Below, in pieces: positions 42,160 to 44,615 of a stretch of 44,615 bases of DNA (positions are counted from its first letter, which is position 1; the number at the start of each line of letters is the position of its first letter). Origin of the DNA: Lachnospiraceae bacterium (GTDB lineage: Bacteria; Bacillota; Clostridia; Lachnospirales; Lachnospiraceae); assembly GCA_022793375.1 (NCBI GenBank), contig JAAWCS010000030.1, positions 1 through 44,615 of the forward strand. Direction: 5' to 3'. A program made the translations under genes and the position numbers. The notes under the pieces are model-generated. The model was not told the DNA's origin. It ran no database searches and saw nothing but the letters and a program-made list of their open reading frames with translations.

Positions 42160-43089
42160 TTACGTTTCTCCACAAATATGAAAACCGCCGCCCTCCCGTT
42201 CGGCCTGCGCGTCCTCTGCCGCAATCGGAATCTGCAGCTTGAGCATCATATCGCGGCCGTCATAACAAAAAGCCGGCGTGTCGGCCAGCACTTCTCCCAT
42301 GTAATCGCCGGTGATTCGATACCCGCGGCCGCGGATGTATGCTAACAGCCGGCTTAAATACTTTTCCTCCTTGTATTCGGCCGTATCGGTTTCCACCCCG
42401 TCGCAGTAAACGCACAGATAGTCGCTCTCCGGCGCTTCCCCCAGGCGGCAGCCCGGATGCTCAAAGCCTTCGCGCACCCACAAAAAGGCCCCCGAAAAAA
42501 ACACCCTGCCGGCCTGCAAATCCTCCCTGCGTACCACACAGCCCACGTTGCGAAACATTGAGAGCGGCAGCCCCAACTCAATCAGCTCCTTTTTCACCTG
42601 CCGCAGGTTCGTTTCCCAATTATAAAGCGCCCGTTCCAGCGGAAAAGCTCCGCCGGCCGGGCCATAGCCATCGATCGGCAGATGCAGGTACAATCTTCTG
42701 GGCAGATGCTCCACCAGTACCGTGTCGCAAACCGGTTTGTCCCGCACCAGTTCGCAGCTTTTTTCTAAATTTCCGGCCATCTGCCGTGCCAGGATCAGCT
42801 GGCGGATCTCCTTATCAAGCCGCTCCCGATGTCTCTTCAAAAGTTCCTCCAGATAATCGATATCCTGCCGCTTCAAAATGCTGCGGATTTCCTCCAGGGA
42901 AAAACCGACTGCCTTCATCTGCTGAATCATGTCTAACTGCGCCGACTGAAACAGCGAATAGTAGCGATAACCGTTATGCTCGTCCACATACGCCGGCTCC
43001 AAAAGCCCCTGCTTGTGATACAGCCGCAGCGTTTTTTCCGACACCCCGTTCATTTTCGCCATCGCGCCGATGGTAAGCCTTGTATCCAT
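42160..43089 (-). CDS. MerR-family regulator with GyrI-like effector domain
   Basis: The protein is 309 aa from the ATG at 43089 (GGGGAA upstream; the longer frame adds 32 unrelated residues). The N-terminal winged helix is typical: LTIGAMAKMNGVSEKTLRLY, then HKQGLLEPAYVDEHNGYRYY. It is followed by a coiled dimerisation helix (LEELLKRHRERLDKEIRQL). The C-terminal part, from about residue 130, is a GyrI-like/BltR-type ligand-binding domain ending EREGGGFHICGET. It is divergent from the AraC-family gene, and the intergenic region holds a MerR-type promoter (43267-43297). It probably controls that promoter in response to a small hydrophobic or toxic ligand. Confidence 0.88.
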   Translation of the reverse strand: MDTRLTIGAMAKMNGVSEKTLRLYHKQGLLEPAYVDEHNGYRYYSLFQSAQLDMIQQMKAVGFSLEEIRSILKRQDIDYLEELLKRHRERLDKEIRQLILARQMAGNLEKSCELVRDKPVCDTVLVEHLPRRLYLHLPIDGYGPAGGAFPLERALYNWETNLRQVKKELIELGLPLSMFRNVGCVVRREDLQAGRVFFSGAFLWVREGFEHPGCRLGEAPESDYLCVYCDGVETDTAEYKEEKYLSRLLAYIRGRGYRITGDYMGEVLADTPAFCYDGRDMMLKLQIPIAAEDAQAEREGGGFHICGET

Positions 43090-43266
43090 GTCTATTCCCC
43101 ACTGTCCCTTCCTGTCAGATTGAATTCGTCGGGTCAAATGCACCCTGTCATACAGTATAGCACATCCCTCCCGCTTTGCGGACAAATATTAGACAATGGC
43201 TGCCGATCTCTTCCAATGACGGCATTCCGGCCGGACATTCCCTTGAGAATAAAAAAACAAAAACGC

Positions 43267-43297
43267 TTGACCTTGTCCCAGGGGCAACCCTTACATT
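43267..43297 (+). promoter_or_regulatory. MerR-type promoter with 19-bp spacer and operator dyad
   Basis: TTGACC (43267-43272) and TACATT (43292-43297) are 19 bp apart, the over-long spacing that MerR activators correct by twisting DNA. The spacer contains a dyad, TTGTCCCAGGGGCAA (43273-43287). It lies about 50 bp upstream of the AraC-family gene and is the expected target of the divergent MerR protein. Confidence 0.65.
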
Positions 43298-43347
43298 ATA
43301 TAGATAGAGCGCCGCACCGCGCCATTTTTACAAGAGAGGGAACAAAT

Positions 43348-44166
43348 ATGTCTTTATACGAAAACACCGTTTCGATTGACCGCCTGCAGAATTCCGACCG
43401 TAAAAAAGGCCGCTGCCTTCTCTATGTGCCGCTCGAAGAAAACGCCTGCATTTCCCTCCGGGAAAGCGCAATTCCCCTGCAGGCCGGCGACTGCCTTTTG
43501 CTGCAGCCGGACACTCCGCATACGCTCGCGGCACAGCCGGGAGAGCTGCTGTGCATCTCCTTTTCGCCGGAATTCCTTCTGCAGTCTTTTCTGCCGCTGG
43601 TCTCCGGCTGCCCGCTCCTGATGCGTTTTTTCAGCGACTGCCTGCGCCGGACAAAGGCCGTTCCCTATCTGCATTTTGCCCGGCGCGAGGACGATATACG
43701 TCCGCTGCTTCTCTCCATGGAAAAAGAATATGCCGACGCCGCCCTTTACCGCGAAGAAATTCTGCTGTGCGACTTAGCCGGCCTGATGATGCGTCTCGCC
43801 CGCGGCAGCTGGGTCCATGCCGTAGTCGCCGCCGACACAGACAACCGCTTCCAGGAAATCGTCGCTTACTTGTTAAAAAACTACCGTTTAGCCACGCTGG
43901 AAACGACCGCGCGCCATTTCAATTATCATCCGAATTCGATTGCCGCCTTGATTCAGCGTGAAACCGGAAGTACCTTCAGCCATCTTCTGCGCAGCATCCG
44001 CCTGAAACAAGCCGCTTTCCTTTTGACACAGAGTCCTCTGTCGGTGGAGGAAGTGGCGCTGAGGTGCGGCTATGCCCATCTGGGGCATTTCTACAAGATT
44101 TTCAAGGAAACCTACGGGGTAACGCCCAAAGCCTATGCGCTCGGCCGCCATGTAAACGCGCGCTGA
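43348..44166 (+). CDS. AraC-family transcriptional regulator
   Basis: The protein is 272 aa with GAGAGGG upstream of the ATG. The N-terminal half is a cupin-like sensor (IPLQAGDCLLLQPDTPHTLA, about 42-61). The C-terminal 100 residues are the double-HTH AraC domain: IVAYLLKNYRLATLETTARH, FNYHPNSIAALIQRETGSTF, then LTQSPLSVEEVALRCGYAHL and GHFYKIFKETYGVTPKAYAL. It activates or represses as a DNA-bound monomer or dimer with a small ligand. Its own targets are not in view. It is likely activated by the divergent MerR protein. Confidence 0.92.
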   Translation: MSLYENTVSIDRLQNSDRKKGRCLLYVPLEENACISLRESAIPLQAGDCLLLQPDTPHTLAAQPGELLCISFSPEFLLQSFLPLVSGCPLLMRFFSDCLRRTKAVPYLHFARREDDIRPLLLSMEKEYADAALYREEILLCDLAGLMMRLARGSWVHAVVAADTDNRFQEIVAYLLKNYRLATLETTARHFNYHPNSIAALIQRETGSTFSHLLRSIRLKQAAFLLTQSPLSVEEVALRCGYAHLGHFYKIFKETYGVTPKAYALGRHVNAR

Positions 44167-44190
44167 GAAAGGGACGCATGCGCTCAGCTC

Positions 44191-44277
44191 TCACCAATAC
44201 CGCAATACATACGTCTCTGCCTCCTCGGATGAAAGGGTATACTTTTCGAAGTCAAAATGATTGTTCCTTTTGTCCAT
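44191..44277 (-). CDS. possible 28-aa small protein
   Basis: An open frame of 28 codons (MDKRNNHFDFEKYTLSSEEA then ETYVLRYW) has AGGTGGTGAG 3-5 nt upstream of the ATG at 44277. The composition is that of a real protein, with no rare-codon run. It has no recognised family and could also be the remnant of a longer gene. Confidence 0.35.
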   Translation of the reverse strand: MDKRNNHFDFEKYTLSSEEAETYVLRYW

Positions 44278-44408
44278 TAGCTCACCACCTATACTCTGAA
44301 AATCTTACCCTTATATTTTACAGAGATGTGGCTTCCGGTTAAACGAATCTCTTGATATGGGAGATTTTACCTCTATAAGCAAGCTATACAAGTTCGTATG
44401 CAACAGGT

Positions 44409-44453
44409 AGAGCCAATGAATTTGTGAGAGATACCTCATAAATCATTGGCTCT
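44409..44453. terminator. perfect 11-bp inverted repeat, probable terminator
   Basis: AGAGCCAATGA (44409-44419) and TCATTGGCTCT (44443-44453) are fully complementary, with a nested TGAG/CTCA pair in the loop. It directly follows the stop codon of the LuxR remnant on the minus strand; on the plus strand it is followed by TTAATTT. The T-tract is weak on both strands. Confidence 0.55.
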
Positions 44454-44457
44454 TAAT

Positions 44458-44615
44458 TTAGCATATTGGTGATATGTATCCGAGTTGAATTGCTTTTGTT
44501 ACGGCTTCTACAACAGATGAAACATCTAATTTTTCAAAGATGTGTTACAGGTGATTAGAAAGCGTCCTCTCACTCATATATAGCTCATCAGCGACACATT
44601 TCCGTTTTTTACCGC
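44458..44615 (-). pseudogene. LuxR-type HTH regulator, 3' end with in-frame stop
   Basis: On the minus strand the frame entering from the window edge reads GKKRKCVADELYMSERTLSN then HL, TAA, and continues in the same frame as HIFEKLDVSSVVEAVTKAIQ then LGYISPIC and a final TAA. This is the C-terminal half of the GerE/LuxR helix-turn-helix of a NarL-type response regulator. The TAA at 44545-44547 falls inside the recognition helix region, so the protein would lose its last helix. Sequencing error or true decay cannot be told apart here. Confidence 0.75.

Noticed and set aside
41901-42224. 108-residue N-terminal extension of the cytochrome/molybdopterin protein
   Set aside because: The extra residues are a translation of the tandem repeat and have no start signal, while the ATG at 41900 has a strong ribosome binding site and begins a lipoprotein signal.

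Overview
The window looks like chromosome of a gut-type Firmicute of class Clostridia, probably Lachnospiraceae. The grounds are the style of the ribosome binding sites (AGGAGG/GGGGA), a clostridial-type GlnRS, a DUF3784 protein, an Rpn-type PD-(D/E)XK 'transposase' protein, and zinc-ribbon/membrane proteins and lipoproteins typical of that family. The organism is inferred from gene content only. Most of the window is read from the minus strand.

Left flank (1-15.5 kb, GC-rich, housekeeping): a truncated PD-(D/E)XK protein; adenine deaminase with a clear promoter and terminator; a PAP2 phosphatase; three small membrane proteins, two with N-terminal zinc ribbons, behind one promoter; glnS; a DUF3784 protein; then a compact block of transglutaminase-like protein, tRNA-dihydrouridine synthase, a 630-aa helical protein, a truncated Smr protein and a YjbR/MmcQ protein. 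A lipoprotein and a NADAR-family protein follow. Between 14.64 and 15.47 kb lies a collapsed second copy of the transglutaminase/Dus/630-aa/YjbR block, reduced to four abutting fragments in the same order.

Defence island (15.6-35.9 kb, AT-richer, all minus strand). In transcription order: a 573-aa protein of unknown function, BrxP (PAPS-reductase/4Fe-4S), BrxC-like ATPase, PglZ, BrxL-like AAA+ ATPase, a 67-aa zinc-ribbon protein and a DndA/IscS-like cysteine desulfurase. This is a type 4 BREX cluster with its own sulfur-donor enzyme and no DNA methyltransferase. Next comes a strong promoter, an approximately 210-nt structured leader or candidate ncRNA ending in an intrinsic terminator, and a GHKL ATPase. 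After a winged-helix gene fragment comes a tightly overlapped three-gene operon: an R-S-E class ADP-ribosyltransferase-like protein, a 187-aa unknown, and a 1099-aa reverse transcriptase with a C-terminal HD-type domain and a Cys cluster. I regard this ART/unknown/RT-HD operon as the best candidate for an undescribed system.

Right flank (36.3-44.6 kb, GC-rich): a lipoprotein; a PHP-family histidinol phosphatase; an FMN-binding-like membrane-anchored protein; two exported molybdopterin (sulfite-oxidase-fold) lipoproteins, one of them fused to a three-haem cytochrome c domain; a MerR/GyrI-like regulator divergent from an AraC regulator, with a MerR-type 19-bp-spacer promoter between them; and, at the edge, the 3' end of a LuxR-type regulator gene broken by an in-frame stop. 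Two related sets of hairpin-bearing tandem repeats (3.74-3.81 kb and 41.92-42.05 kb) sit just upstream of minus-strand genes.
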